Assembly (NCBI GenBank): GCA_038206725.1
Contig: JBBRAO010000015.1
Coordinates: 1 to 64,000 of the forward strand
Direction: 5' to 3'
From: JBAXXL01 sp038206725
Lineage (GTDB): Bacteria; Bacteroidota; Ignavibacteria; Kapaibacteriales; UBA2268
Length of the DNA stretch: 64,000 nucleotides
In this document: piece after piece, positions 8,601-19,000 of the stretch
How the letters are laid out: every line of letters begins with the position of its first letter
Position numbering within the stretch: position 1 is the first letter of the stretch
Made by a program: the position numbers and the translations under genes
Notes under the pieces: model-generated
What the model was told of the DNA's origin: nothing
Seen by the model: the letters and a program-made list of their open reading frames with translations, nothing else
Databases searched by the model: none

Positions 8601-9729
8601 TGTTGGCGTTCACTATCGTGGTATAATGCCTCCATTCTACAAAGATATGTTCCAATGGTATAAATACGATGCTTTGACCGGTGACTCTATTGCTTTGCCA
8701 AATAACAGTCATTTTGCCGGAGCAAAATCTTCGGAATTAATCTTGACAAATTTACAAGCTACCGATATTTGTAAACAAGGTGACTTCTACTTTGTAAAAA
8801 TCCAAGGTCAATGCGGTACAGTATTTTCAAACCCATTTGTAATTTCTGAAACTCCTGAAGTTGTATTCCGCGACAATCCAGCCGACGTTAGAACTTGTCT
8901 TGGCGAAGATGTTGTGTTTACAGCTAATGCTATCGCACCAACAGGTTTTGCTTTAACATATAAATGGACTAAAGACGGTGCTGATTTAGCAAACGATGCT
9001 AAATTCAATGGTGTAACAACTAACAAATTACAAATCTTCAACGTACAAACTACTGACTTAGGTAATTATGTATGCATTGCAGAAATCCTTTCAATTCCAA
9101 CATCGAAAAACTCGAACATTGGTTTATTATCATTGAAAGAAGTACCTGACGGAAAAGTAAACGGTCTTGCCGATATAACAACAAAACGCGGTAACGACGT
9201 AATAATGAAGGTTGACTTACTAAAAGGCGAACAACCAATAACAGTTAAATGGTATTACAAAGAAGTATTATTGAAAGAAGGCCTCTGGGATCAATTTGGT
9301 GGTCAATTACTATTAACTCTTGCCTTAGAAAACGTTAACGAAAATCAATCCGGCCAATACAAATGCGTTTTAGTAAACGAATGTGCTGAAACCGAATTAG
9401 TTTTCAATTTAGTAGTAACCAAATGGGATGAAGCAGGAAGCGTAGAAGTAATAAGCGAAAACGGCTATGCACTATATGCTTGTATGCCAAACCCATCGAA
9501 TGGAAGCACTAAAATTAGATTCGAAATGCCTGAAACAAACAATGCCGTTATTACTTTAGTCGATCAAACCGGTCGCAAAGTAAGCACATTGTTCAATGCC
9601 GTTGCAAACAAAGGTATGAATGTATTGGAAGTAAATACTGAAAGTTTGAATGTTTCAAGCGGTATCTATTTCTATATGATTTCAGCTAATGGTTTCAACG
9701 CTACTTTACCAATGGTTATCGTTAAATAA
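5674..9729 (+). CDS. T9SS-secreted beta-helix / Ig-domain protein
   Basis: A 1351-residue surface or secreted protein of unknown activity. Residues 1-30 are a signal peptide ending near AKA. About 70-218 resemble a GEVED domain, ending in GEGRDYVVNV; 221-330 look CARDB-like. About 332-845 form a right-handed parallel beta-helix with recurrent N-rich turns (VITNNTITGL, GNIVNNTITLL), a fold common in carbohydrate-active or adhesive proteins. About 877-1249 carry Ig-like domains (YQWFKDGTPIPGA, GTYSCRA). Residues 1266-1351 are a Por-type T9SS sorting tail (CMPNPSNGSTKIRF ... GIYFYMISANG). No catalytic motif was recognised. It has its own strong terminator and begins a block of secreted-protein genes. 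Adhesion is the best guess. Confidence 0.88.
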   Translation: MKRSILSSIGFKAIIAGFVLMLIGSVGAKAYCTFINAEYYYQSDYAMSINIVKFESSVIQKWDTPRDKSGNIIMGVVPNYYYYKDIDATNKDINVEKDKVYKLECYGGANSLMADSQNKIDEYATINGYYSLDFKAYIDFNQDNNFDEETELAGQWNSTGTGFGGVFNITVPKDAKSGKTTMRIVSEYYASDGNWGNGFDACNAAYGEGRDYVVNVKAGFDIGISAITSPTTPLSAGIQPVKAMLRNYATSPITSCTINWSVDAAPQTAYKWTGNLAAGASIEVTLGTYNFKSKGVSTTYTLLAATDKPNGQDDGNLTNDASPTTLVSMPIGPGIYYVGGASYDFATLKQLTDLVNSTGISGDGDFIVRIRPGTYTGPFTMDNFKHGNLNFIFENDPANPGTVTITSASTASNYVWYLNNIPNVIIRNLKFTVTDPSNLGGRIFMIRGNANNYTFENNTFTGLTNFQQTVFKYSHIDCQASPMNNHKYLTNIFNNGYLSLALINSPSNSSGLEIKENTFNSFSNRAIRVEGIANGVINANIMAASTVPSAGGIFVQNGTVITNNTITGLVGVNTSAAGITVLDDVTSSPAEITGNSISNSTGIIGISATGIAGGNIVNNTITLLNSNLTSATSGITLTNPTLGNKKVIMSENLITMQNGYGFNVTNYPTDILKNRIQVTLASSKVELKGISAVGSTGMILMNEIISGGEVFDLDNSTFTVAYNSTLATGSLNAMTIDNGSNKIFRNQIVNKGTGNAFAINTKTAAMLDGNNYTSTTGTLGTIAGVSYTNPTQMLPYDKNARSLDPKYKSNTNLMISEFFEDLAFYTPLTNVTWPQGYQAVYEENTKDGKFRDGTYYVGAFNIFQVVDILAYTPELIECAGSEDMSLYIAGTTTCGSQPNYQWFKDGTPIPGATAYILKLPIFDYTVSGTYSCRASIPGAKTKYTAGIPVYAVTIPSIVKQPMEVVNAVVGNNYKFDVGVHYRGIMPPFYKDMFQWYKYDALTGDSIALPNNSHFAGAKSSELILTNLQATDICKQGDFYFVKIQGQCGTVFSNPFVISETPEVVFRDNPADVRTCLGEDVVFTANAIAPTGFALTYKWTKDGADLANDAKFNGVTTNKLQIFNVQTTDLGNYVCIAEILSIPTSKNSNIGLLSLKEVPDGKVNGLADITTKRGNDVIMKVDLLKGEQPITVKWYYKEVLLKEGLWDQFGGQLLLTLALENVNENQSGQYKCVLVNECAETELVFNLVVTKWDEAGSVEVISENGYALYACMPNPSNGSTKIRFEMPETNNAVITLVDQTGRKVSTLFNAVANKGMNVLEVNTESLNVSSGIYFYMISANGFNATLPMVIVK

Positions 9730-9744
9730 TAATCATCCATTTCA

Positions 9745-9770
9745 AAACCCTATGCTAAAGCGTGGGGTTG
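9745..9770. repeat. degenerate copy of the GCTAAAGC palindrome
   Basis: AACCCTATGC TAAA GCGTGGGGTT differs at two stem positions from the perfect copy at 20962-20985. Confidence 0.55.
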
Positions 9771-9780
9771 AATTAAAATA

Positions 9781-9815
9781 AAAATCGCGTTATGAGTTCT
9801 TTATAACGCGATTTT
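9781..9815 (+). terminator. intrinsic terminator of the beta-helix protein gene
   Basis: AAAATCGCGTTAT (9781-9793) pairs over 13 bases with ATAACGCGATTTT (9803-9815). Confidence 0.85.
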
Positions 9816-9900
9816 CTTATTAATGTACATCGGATTTTATATTATCCGATAAGGTATAAAAATAATCACAAAAATATCAATACTTATCAATTAAATTGAT

Positions 9901-9908
9901 TATTTTTG
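9901..9908 (+). promoter_or_regulatory. TAnnTTTG promoter core
   Basis: TATTTTTG, 80 bases before the ATG at 9989. Confidence 0.4.
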
Positions 9909-9988
9909 CTTGTAAGTGTAACAAAACTTTAAAAAATTTGTTACAGTATATATAGTGTGTACAATTTATAATTATTTATGGTGAATCT

Positions 9989-12900
9989 ATGAAGAAAGTA
10001 TTATTTACTTTATTACTTCTGCTAACATTTCATATAACGGTGTTTGCGGCATTGACCCGAGCACCGGAAGATTTTTTGGGTAGGGTGCCTATACCGGGCG
10101 GGACTGAGGTCGAAGTTTTGAAGTTTAAAACGGACCTAATAGCTTATGCGGGAACTAATGGTTCCGGTTTATATGTTACGTACGATGCCGGTTCAAACTG
10201 GGCTAAATTAACCGGTTTTCCTGCGGAGTTTCCTAATATTAGGGATATATTAGTTACTCAAAATAAAGAAATTTTTGTTGCTACTTATGGTGGCGGGATA
10301 TTTTATTCTAAGGATAACGGCGCCACATTTACTGCAAAAAACTCGGGTATCACTAATCTCTTTACTCAAGCACTTGCAATGACAAAAGACGGTAAGCTAA
10401 TATGCGGTACTTACGGCAGTGGAATATTTTATTCCTTAAATTACGGGGCTACGTGGGTACGCACCGACCACGGTCTTAGATATGACAATATAAATTCAAT
10501 CCAAGTGATGAATAACGGTTATATAGTTGCGGGTTCTTACGGTGGTGGTTTTTACGTTTCCCGCGATACTTGCAAAACTTGGTTAGTATCGAATACACAA
10601 TTAAAAAATGTATTCATCAATGATTTGGTTAAGGATTTAACCGGCAAGCTTTATGCCGCGACCAATGGTGCCGGAGTAATGTTTACCGGTGACGGAATCC
10701 AATGGATAACTTACAGTAACAAATGGCATAAGCCGTACGATGGATTTACAGTTCCATTGCTCGATACAGCTGTTACCGCGGTTGGTGTGAACCAATACCA
10801 AACCCTAATGGGTACACGCTCGGCGGGTATGTACTTCTGGGATGACTTGTGGAACGCTTGGGCTTCAACCGGACCACTTTCTGTTGGTATAACAGCTTGC
10901 GCGGTTTCACCTAACGGAACAATTGTTGCAACTCGTTCTTATGGCGATGTGATACGTAGTACAGATAATGGAACTACTTGGATAATATGTTCAAAAAAAG
11001 TTGTTGATATTGATCTGGAGGCGTATAATAATAGTCCTACATTTTTAAATTTATTTGTTGGGAAATTCGATAATTCATTAATATCGGTTACTGATAAAGG
11101 GACTAGTCAAGAATTATCAATTTCAAAAGACCACGGAAATACTTGGAAGTATCTGAACTCCATAGCAACAACCGATGTATTCGATGTTGAAATACTCCCG
11201 GATGGAGCAATTTTTGTTGCCGACGAGAATGGCATTCATAAGTTTGCCACTGCTACAGGAACATTTGATTTGGTTTTGGATAATCCGAGTGACAATAATA
11301 ATTTCTATAGATTTCAAGAGATTGAATACAACGATTCAACAAAAACATTTTTTGCTGTATATCAGCTCTTAGAACCTGCTGATCCGGCAACTCCGCCTCC
11401 TGACCCTCCTTGGAAAAGATTGGAATATCGCTTATACAAGTCTTTCAACAAAGGGCAAACTTGGACATTTACAACTTATGGCGAGAAAGCTCTTAATACA
11501 ATGAGTTGTGAACCAAATGGCGATGTATATCTTAGTATAGATGGCAATTTCTCAAAATCAGTTGATAATGGTGCCGTTTTTACGACCTTATTCGTTAATC
11601 CGGGCAGATTAACTTATGGAAAGGAAGGTAATTTATACTATTACGACAACCTTAACAAAATCCACGTTCTGAAAAACAAAAAAGGGATATGGATGAATAT
11701 GGCTTTTACTCCTGAAATATTAGTTGCTGACGATGCTTGGAGTATCCAAAGCATTGGGTCGAATAGAAACGGTGATTTCTATGTTTCCATTAGAATACAG
11801 ATACCATCGCAAGGTTATATGTACGAACTATATATGACTAGTGATGGTGGCGTTAATTGGCAAACTATGAAGGGCTGTTATAATATGGATAAGATACGTT
11901 ATATAAGAGCGGACAATAACGGTTATACATATTTATTGACAAATTCGTTGTACAAAGTTCTTAATCCTATGAACCTGAAACCTCCTACGATTATAGAACC
12001 TAAAAGCAACTTTATGGGTGCGGAAATAAATCCTATTTTGAAATGGCATACCGCGCCTTTGGCTGAAGAATATGAACTTCAAGTTGACCCGACTGACCTT
12101 TTCGATTCATCTTTTGAAACAAATGTTACGGGCGATACAAACTGCAAAATAGTTTTGGATTTAGCATTTAACCAGCAGTATTATTGGCGGATACGCAGTA
12201 AAACACATTCAGCGTTAAGTGCTTGGGTTGAAGGCTCATTTACAGTCGGTATGGAACCACCGATGCTGATAAGCCCTGAAAAAGGAAAGGTTGGCGTTCC
12301 GCTAAACGCTAATTTGAAATGGCATAAATTGGTTGATGCAACACATTATACTATTCAAGTTGCAACGGATATGGATTTCAATAAAATCGTTTTTGAACAA
12401 CTCAATCATCCGGATACAACCATTGCAACACCGAAATTAACCGGATTAAAAACGTTCTATTGGCGTGTGAAAGCCTTTACAACTGTAAATGCAAGCCGCT
12501 GGTCGGACGTATGGAATTTCCGTACAGTTTTGGGTCCACCGGCACTTATTTATCCGGAAAACAATTCAATTGATAAATTACTGTCAGAACAGTTCCATTG
12601 GCGTAAAGCTGACGAAGCTCAAACATATTATATACAGGTGTCCAAAAATGGTACTTATTCGGACTTGCTTTTCGATGGTAATGTTGGTGCGGATACATTC
12701 AAATTAATAGATAATATGCTTCCTGAAACTGATTACTTCTGGCACGTCTCTTCGGTTAATACAGAAGGAACAAGCGAATATTCGGGTACTTGGACATTCA
12801 GAACTTCCTTAAAAGCTATCGATTTAGTAACACCTCTTAATAAAAAAGTAAACGTAGCGCTTGACGGGAAATTTTCTTGGCAACACCACAACGGTGGCAG

Positions 12901-13939
12901 TCAATACCAAATTCAAATTTCAAAAGTAGCCGATTTTAAAACAACGGTGGTAGATGATAAAGTGAATACTGTGTTGGAATATCAAACCAATAAGTTGGAA
13001 TATTACAAAGATTATTTCTGGCGTGTTCGATTAGTAATTGGAACCCGCATTGGTCTATGGTCTGAAATTTGGGCGTTTAAAACCGGTATTCAAACAACAT
13101 CATTAATGAATCCTCCCGATAAATCAGTTAATCAACCGACTACACTGAAATTCAAATGGAATGAAGTTACGGGAGCAAAATTATATCAATTGCAAATATC
13201 CAAAAATGTAAGCTTTACTGATTTGGTTTATTCTATGGATTCGCTCGATAAACCAGAGCAATATGTAGAAGATTTAGAACCGGAGATTTTGTACTATTGG
13301 AGAGTCCGCGCTTGGAACGCTGAATCGTATGGCACAGCTCAATGGTCGAACGTATGGACTTTTACCACAGGAAAAGTTACATTGATTCTGCGTAATCCAA
13401 AAAGCGGCACCACCGGTCTTGCTATCCCGATATTACTTACTTGGTTTGCGGCAAGCCCATCGGAATATTATCAAATAGAAATTGCTAAAGATAACGCTTT
13501 CGAGAATATAATTTTTGGAAAGGATTCGATTTATGATACCAAATTATCGATGACGAAAACAGAATTAGAAATACATACAAATTATTTTTGGCGCGTTAAA
13601 GGTATAAGCAAAGTATATTCGACTGATTGGAGCGATACGTGGCAGTTTACAAGCGGCGAGCTTTCGGTAGGCGAAAGTGAACTTTTCAGTTCAGTTAAAC
13701 TTTATCCGAACCCAACCGGAAATAAAGCCGAATTGTATATAAACTATGCTGAATATTGCGATGCGAAAATACTAATTAGTACTGCCGAAGGTAAAATTCT
13801 GAAAACCGATGCTGTCAGATTAATTTCGGGGGAGACTCGTTACGAAATTAACGCGGAGCACCTGAACACAGGAACATATTACATTACAATCATTACTCCA
13901 TCGGGATATATCACCCGCGAATTGGTTGTAGCAAAATAA
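9989..13939 (+). CDS. T9SS-secreted BNR-propeller / fibronectin-repeat protein
   Basis: A 1316-residue secreted protein with no recognised active site. Residues 1-21 are a signal peptide. Up to about 660 it shows sortilin/BNR-type repeats with the Asp-box-like pattern SxDxGxxW (STDNGTTWI, SKDHGNTWK, TSDGGVNWQ), typical of beta-propellers. From about 665 to 1224 there are six ~95-residue fibronectin-like repeats, each opening with a Pro-rich strand (PPTIIEPKS, PPMLISPEKG, PPALIYPENN) and containing YxxQVS and YYWRVR motifs. The C-terminal 90 residues are a T9SS tail (LYPNPTGNKAEL ... NTGTYYITI). It is likely anchored at or released from the surface. The next gene (ackA) is convergent, and terminators separate the two. 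Confidence 0.88.
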   Translation: MKKVLFTLLLLLTFHITVFAALTRAPEDFLGRVPIPGGTEVEVLKFKTDLIAYAGTNGSGLYVTYDAGSNWAKLTGFPAEFPNIRDILVTQNKEIFVATYGGGIFYSKDNGATFTAKNSGITNLFTQALAMTKDGKLICGTYGSGIFYSLNYGATWVRTDHGLRYDNINSIQVMNNGYIVAGSYGGGFYVSRDTCKTWLVSNTQLKNVFINDLVKDLTGKLYAATNGAGVMFTGDGIQWITYSNKWHKPYDGFTVPLLDTAVTAVGVNQYQTLMGTRSAGMYFWDDLWNAWASTGPLSVGITACAVSPNGTIVATRSYGDVIRSTDNGTTWIICSKKVVDIDLEAYNNSPTFLNLFVGKFDNSLISVTDKGTSQELSISKDHGNTWKYLNSIATTDVFDVEILPDGAIFVADENGIHKFATATGTFDLVLDNPSDNNNFYRFQEIEYNDSTKTFFAVYQLLEPADPATPPPDPPWKRLEYRLYKSFNKGQTWTFTTYGEKALNTMSCEPNGDVYLSIDGNFSKSVDNGAVFTTLFVNPGRLTYGKEGNLYYYDNLNKIHVLKNKKGIWMNMAFTPEILVADDAWSIQSIGSNRNGDFYVSIRIQIPSQGYMYELYMTSDGGVNWQTMKGCYNMDKIRYIRADNNGYTYLLTNSLYKVLNPMNLKPPTIIEPKSNFMGAEINPILKWHTAPLAEEYELQVDPTDLFDSSFETNVTGDTNCKIVLDLAFNQQYYWRIRSKTHSALSAWVEGSFTVGMEPPMLISPEKGKVGVPLNANLKWHKLVDATHYTIQVATDMDFNKIVFEQLNHPDTTIATPKLTGLKTFYWRVKAFTTVNASRWSDVWNFRTVLGPPALIYPENNSIDKLLSEQFHWRKADEAQTYYIQVSKNGTYSDLLFDGNVGADTFKLIDNMLPETDYFWHVSSVNTEGTSEYSGTWTFRTSLKAIDLVTPLNKKVNVALDGKFSWQHHNGGSQYQIQISKVADFKTTVVDDKVNTVLEYQTNKLEYYKDYFWRVRLVIGTRIGLWSEIWAFKTGIQTTSLMNPPDKSVNQPTTLKFKWNEVTGAKLYQLQISKNVSFTDLVYSMDSLDKPEQYVEDLEPEILYYWRVRAWNAESYGTAQWSNVWTFTTGKVTLILRNPKSGTTGLAIPILLTWFAASPSEYYQIEIAKDNAFENIIFGKDSIYDTKLSMTKTELEIHTNYFWRVKGISKVYSTDWSDTWQFTSGELSVGESELFSSVKLYPNPTGNKAELYINYAEYCDAKILISTAEGKILKTDAVRLISGETRYEINAEHLNTGTYYITIITPSGYITRELVVAK

Positions 13940-13962
13940 ATTTTAATCATTAGTCAAAATAC

Positions 13963-14003
13963 AAACCTCGCGATAAGAGCAATCTTAAAGCGAGGTTTTT
14001 TTT
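13963..14003 (+). terminator. intrinsic terminator after the BNR protein gene
   Basis: AAACCTCGC (13963-13971) pairs with GCGAGGTTT (13990-13998), followed by a T-rich tract. Confidence 0.85.
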
Positions 14004-14020
14004 ATTTGTAGGTCGGTCAA

Positions 14021-14060
14021 TAAATAAAACAGCCCTTAGGTACATTACCAAAGGGCTGTT
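14021..14060 (-). terminator. intrinsic terminator of ackA
   Basis: AACAGCCCTT (14028-14037) pairs with AAGGGCTGTT (14051-14060). On the minus strand the stem is followed by TTTATTTATTG, placing it as the ackA terminator. Confidence 0.85.
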
Positions 14061-14087
14061 CTAATATGATGTGTAAATCAATCTCGA

Positions 14088-15326
14088 TTACATACAAGGA
14101 ATGCCTGCAATAATGCAGAATGTATCGCGAGCGATGACCAATTCTTCGTTTGTGGGGATTATATAAACTTCGATTGGGGAGTTGTCCGCACTTAGTTTGC
14201 ATTCGACACCGCGTTTGAAGTTGTTATTTTTTTCAGTGTCAAAAATTATTCCTAATTGCTCTAAATTTTCGGCAATCATTTGACGCATTGTAATTGAATT
14301 TTCACCTATACCACCTGTGAAAATAATTGCTTTAGTGCCATTTAATTCGGCCATATATGAGCCGATGTATTTTTTGATTCGTTGTGCGAACATATTCAAA
14401 GCCAGCATAGCACGAGGATTTTCATTCATAGCGCCTTCCAAATCTCTAAAATCGTTTGTTAAGCCTGAAATTCCTTTAACACCGGATTCTTTGTTCAGAA
14501 TATTAATTGCTCCTGCTAAGTCCAAGTGTTCTTTTTTAATGATGTATTCGAGAACGGATGGGTCAATATCGCCTGAACGTGTGCCCATAACCAAACCTTC
14601 CAAAGGAGTGAAACCCATAGAAGTATCGTAAGATTTACCGTTTTTAATGCAATCCATCGAAGCACCATTACCTAAGTGCAAGGTTATAACATTGGTATCT
14701 TCGACGCTGTATCCGGTGATTTCGCGCCAGCGGTTAGCTACAAAGCGATGACTCGTTCCGTGGAAGCCGTATTTACGAATTTTATATTTTGTATATAATT
14801 CATAAGGAATTGCGTATAAATAATTTATCGGAGGCATAGTTGAATGGAATGATGTATCGAATACAGCAACTTGTGGCATATCGTGACCGAAAACTTCGAT
14901 TGCGGCACGAATACCCATAATATTTGCAGGATTATGCAAAGGCGCCAATTCCACGTTAGCTTCTAAACTTGCTATCACTTCGTCGGTGATTATTACTGAT
15001 GTATTGAAATCCTCTGCTCCGTGAACTGTGCGGTGACCAACGGCGTTTATATCGGCTAAGCCCTTAATGCCCGGAATTTCCACATCACCGGAAACAATCC
15101 AATCAATTATATATTTGATGGCTTCAGTATGATCGTGCAAAACAGGCAGTGTATCGAGTGCAGTTTTGTCGTTTACCTTAATTGTTACAATTGCAGGTCC
15201 GCCGATACGCTCAACTAAACCCTTACATAGTGTTATATCTTCATTGTTTTTCATCAGATCATCGCCGGTTTTGATTATCTGAAACTTCAGAGATGAACTT
15301 CCGCAGTTCAATACAAATACATTCAT
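14088..15326 (-). CDS. ackA: acetate kinase
   Basis: Interconverts acetate plus ATP and acetyl phosphate plus ADP in the cytoplasm, giving substrate-level ATP from acetyl-CoA with a phosphotransacetylase. The 412-residue product has the ASKHA-fold signatures: VLNCGSSSLKF at 5-15, GHRTVHG, the phosphate-binding segment FDTSFH, GFHGTSHRFV, the family signature MGFTPLEGLVMGTRSGD, and FTGGIGENS near the C terminus. Length is normal for the family. No pta gene is next to it. It is expressed alone from a promoter core at 15373-15380, and its terminator faces that of the neighbouring secreted-protein gene. Confidence 0.97.
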   Translation of the reverse strand: MNVFVLNCGSSSLKFQIIKTGDDLMKNNEDITLCKGLVERIGGPAIVTIKVNDKTALDTLPVLHDHTEAIKYIIDWIVSGDVEIPGIKGLADINAVGHRTVHGAEDFNTSVIITDEVIASLEANVELAPLHNPANIMGIRAAIEVFGHDMPQVAVFDTSFHSTMPPINYLYAIPYELYTKYKIRKYGFHGTSHRFVANRWREITGYSVEDTNVITLHLGNGASMDCIKNGKSYDTSMGFTPLEGLVMGTRSGDIDPSVLEYIIKKEHLDLAGAINILNKESGVKGISGLTNDFRDLEGAMNENPRAMLALNMFAQRIKKYIGSYMAELNGTKAIIFTGGIGENSITMRQMIAENLEQLGIIFDTEKNNNFKRGVECKLSADNSPIEVYIIPTNEELVIARDTFCIIAGIPCM

Positions 15327-15372
15327 AATTATTTTATCCGCTAATTTATCAAAAGTTAATATTTTTTCATTA

Positions 15373-15380
15373 CAAAAATA
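15373..15380 (-). promoter_or_regulatory. TAnnTTTG promoter core for ackA
   Basis: Minus strand reads TATTTTTG then TA, 46 bases before the ackA ATG. Confidence 0.5.
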
Positions 15381-15576
15381 CTGAAAATTGATAACTATTT
15401 CTTAACGATTTTTTGAAATTATAAGTTAAAATGTAAAAATACTTAAAATAGGCAGAAAAGTGTGTAATATTTTTAATACATTTACTATTTCAAACAATTA
15501 CGAATTTTGAATGTGAAGAATTAGCCGGTCATCGAGCGGAGTCGAGATGCCCGAACGACGAAGAGAAACCCCCTAA

Positions 15577-15595
15577 CCCCCTTGGAACAAGGGGG
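15577..15595. repeat. palindrome CCCCCTTG/CAAGGGGG
   Basis: CCCCCTTG (15577-15584) pairs perfectly with CAAGGGGG (15588-15595), loop GAA. No T tract follows, so it is not an ordinary terminator. Confidence 0.7.
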
Positions 15596-15621
15596 AACGA
15601 AGAAAAAGAAGCCGATTTGTC

Positions 15622-15641
15622 ATTCCCGCGGACGCGGGAAT
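15622..15641. repeat. palindrome ATTCCCGCG/CGCGGGAAT
   Basis: Perfect 9-base-pair inverted repeat (15622-15630 with 15633-15641) with a two-base centre. It is much more GC-rich than its surroundings and resembles dispersed intergenic repeats of the 'ATTCCCGC' type seen in many genomes. Confidence 0.7.
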
Positions 15642-15683
15642 CCATCTTAAAATTGGGGATAAGGGGTGTTAGAAAATTAGTTG

Positions 15684-15703
15684 CCACGGCTTTTAAGTCG
15701 TGG
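15684..15703. repeat. dispersed palindrome, copy 1 (CCACGGC type)
   Basis: An imperfect 20-base palindrome, CCACG ... CGTGG with CTT/AAG inside. The identical 20 bases occur in inverted orientation at 21065-21084, so this is a dispersed repeat and not a chance hairpin. Confidence 0.75.
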
Positions 15704-16019
15704 ATAATGAGAAGAATAGCGCGCTCGGCTTTAGCCAAATTCTTTCTTTGCATTCAAAATTCAAAAATTAAAATTTTATTGAATAACACTTTTATTTTAA
15801 TATATTATTTTTAAATATTTTTTTATTATTAAAATAAATTTTATTTTCGTATTCTATTTAGATGGGATTTTTAGGCATTTCTAATTACGTAATATACCGA
15901 CTTGTTGTAAAACCGGTATTTGACATTCATATTAGTGCCTTAAAGCTCGATTAAAGTATATAATGAACGACATAATCCAACTCTTAATAAAATTATGTTA
16001 AACTAATAGATGAAACGAT

Positions 16020-19000
16020 ATGAAAAAAAATCTTAAAACTGTGGCTATAATATTTTTAATATTTGTTGCGAGTTGTTTTGTTACTTCCGCACAAATTAAC
16101 ATCCCTAAAAGTTCCATTCTTGACGAGCTTAAGCAAGACCAATCTATTGATTATAAGCTTAAACACAGTTTGATTAAAATAAGCGACGCCAAACAATCCA
16201 CAAACATTGATGATGGTAAACTAACTCAACCGGAGATTAAAAATAACGATAATTTTTATAATGATAGAGTATATATAAAATTCAAAACACACAATTTGAG
16301 TTTAACTATACTCAATCAGGAGAATCATAAGTTATTTGCAAAAACTTTTTCTAATCCTAATTTGGATGCGGGCTCCCAAAATTACGATATAAATAGAATT
16401 GAACAAGCATTCAAGATAAACCCAAAAAAATATAAGGGATATTTAGAAAAAGCTAATGTAAATACCAACGAGAATAGAAATTTAAATAATATATTTGTTG
16501 TTTATTTTAACAAACCAGTCGATGTTTTGAGATTTATAAGTGAATTAAGTAAATTTGAAAATATTGAATATATTGAACCAGTACCGAAATACAAATATTC
16601 CGCCATTCCGAATGATACATATTATTCATCCCAGTTTTATCTTGATAAAATACAAGCTGAACCAGCTTGGAATATTCACAAAGGAGAAAATGGCGATAGT
16701 ACAATTATTGTTGGTATTTGCGATTCCGGTGTAGAATGGATGCATAGTGACTTGATCGATAACTTATACCAAAATTTAGCAGAAGATGCCGATGGCGATG
16801 GTCATACCATCGAATACGTCTTGGGTGAATGGGTTTTAGATCCGGGTGATTTAGATGGGGTTGATGATGATGGTAATGGATACGTTGATGATTTAATAGG
16901 ATGGAATTTCTATACGGCCGATGGTACTAGCGAAAACAACCCTTTTGCAACGATATTTAATCTGCACGGAACCCACATTGCTGGTATTTCAGCGGGTGCA
17001 ACTAATAATTCAAACGGAATTTCTTCCATTTCGTGGAATGTTAAATTCTTACCAACTAAACACGCTGATAATACAGGTGGTGCTAATGTCGCATATAATA
17101 CTTTTGATGGGGTTGTTTATTTGGCAGAGTTTGGCGCTGATATAATCAATTGCAGTTGGGGTGGTGATCCTTTTTCTGAAGCGGAGCAAGAGTTGTTGGA
17201 TTATGTATCCGGATTAGGTTCAATAGTTATTACTGCCGCTGGAAATAACGATTCCAATGATCCTTTTTACCCTGCATCTTATCACGGTGTAATATCAGTA
17301 GCATCGGTAGCCGAAACCGATGCTAAAGCATATTATTCCAACTATAGTCCTTATGTTGATATTTCCGCTCCCGGTGGAGATGGCTATGTTGACGCTATGA
17401 TTCTAAGCACAATTCCTGGTGATGGTTATGCTAGTTTCCAAGGAACATCTGCGTCAAGTCCTTTAGTAGCAGGTTTAACAGCACTGATAAAATCTTATAA
17501 ACCCACCTACTCCAATTCAAAAATTATAGAATTGTTGTTAGCAAATGCCGATAATATTGAGTCAGAAAATACGAGTTATTCGAAACTCTTAGGATATGGT
17601 AGAATAAATGCTTATAATTCTTTAAAAAATTTAGACGCGACCCTGTCGAAAGCTCTTAAAGTAAATTTAGTAAAAGGAGAAACGATTTCAAAAACTAACT
17701 TAATGAGACGCGGCGACACTGTAAAAATAGTTTATAAATTTTCAAATAACAATCCGCTTTATGGATCGAAAACTACTGCATATAGCTTAAGTTCAATAGA
17801 CGATAATATTACAATTTTATCAGGTCAAAAAGATGTTCCTATTGAAGTCGGTGTTGATTCGGATTTTATTATTGACACTTTATTATTTAAAATAAACGAA
17901 GATGCCGAATTAGGACCTTCAGGTGTTCAATTGGTATTTACTAATGATGAAGGCTTCTTTGCCGACAGCATTTATTATACTAATTTCAACATTATAGAAG
18001 TACCAACAGTAAGAGCTTATGTCTCTTATGGAAATGGGGGTGACTCATTGGGACCGGTCAAATTTAAATTGGATGACGCTGAAAAACTGACCTGGTTGAC
18101 TAAAGATATGTATCCAACCATTGTAAAGGCTTCGACTTGGGCATTTGGGAAATGGTATTGTGTCGAGGATGACAACGATATTGTTACTTTTGACACTACT
18201 TCCGGTGCCAGAACATATATTGGAAATTTAGGTGTTGGTATTAATGGGCTAGCTTTTGATTCTCAAACAAATTTGATATGGGGTGTTGGCGATAATAATG
18301 GAGGTACCGACGGTTTATATATAATTGATCCAATAAAGGCAACAGCAAGGTTGTTGTATCAAAAATCCTACGGTCTAGAATATATTAACTTAGCAGCTAA
18401 TGGTAATGGTGATTTGTATTCTATAGATATTGCCAATGATTTGCTGATATATATTAATAAGTGGACGGGTAATGCCTATCAAATTATGCAACTTCCCGAC
18501 GATTTTGTCTATGCTCAAGATATGGATTATGATAAAAATTCGGGCTTAATATTTTTAGCAACATACAATGCTTCTCGAGAATCAAGCATTTCTTATATAG
18601 ATTTTAACGATAATCAGATACGTAAAGTATCAGAAATTCAAAATAAGGATGAGATTACAGGATTAGTTTTTCCAAATAATGATCCACCGGTTTATCCTGT
18701 TCAATTGATCAGCCCAAGTTTTGGTGATACTATAAGGAACAATATAACCTTCAAATGGAAACATTATGACGGTACAGTACAATATCTATTATATGTTTCA
18801 AATTATCCCAATTTCAGCACTTATGACTCTTACGCAACAACTGACACATCTATTGTTTTGAGGGCTAATCATATAGGTTTAGGTCCTGTTTATTGGGAGA
18901 TTGTCGCCGTAGATGCGGATTACAATTACTCTTTTTCAGGGCAATGGGTCTTTGAAAACGAAGATCAATTTTGCAATTCTTTTAATACTACTTGTGATGA

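Larger units (their letters stand above)
15381..16019. other. long gene-free region with clustered palindromes
   Basis: The stretch between the ackA promoter and the S8 protease gene holds no supportable gene. It contains three hairpins at 15577-15595, 15622-15641 and 15684-15703, listed separately, then a very AT-rich run-up to the protease start. Confidence 0.6.

Noticed and set aside
15529..15753. A 74-codon minus-strand frame containing MDSRVRGNDK
   Set aside because: It is made of the intergenic palindromes; no promoter, no ribosome site, and typical repeat-derived text.
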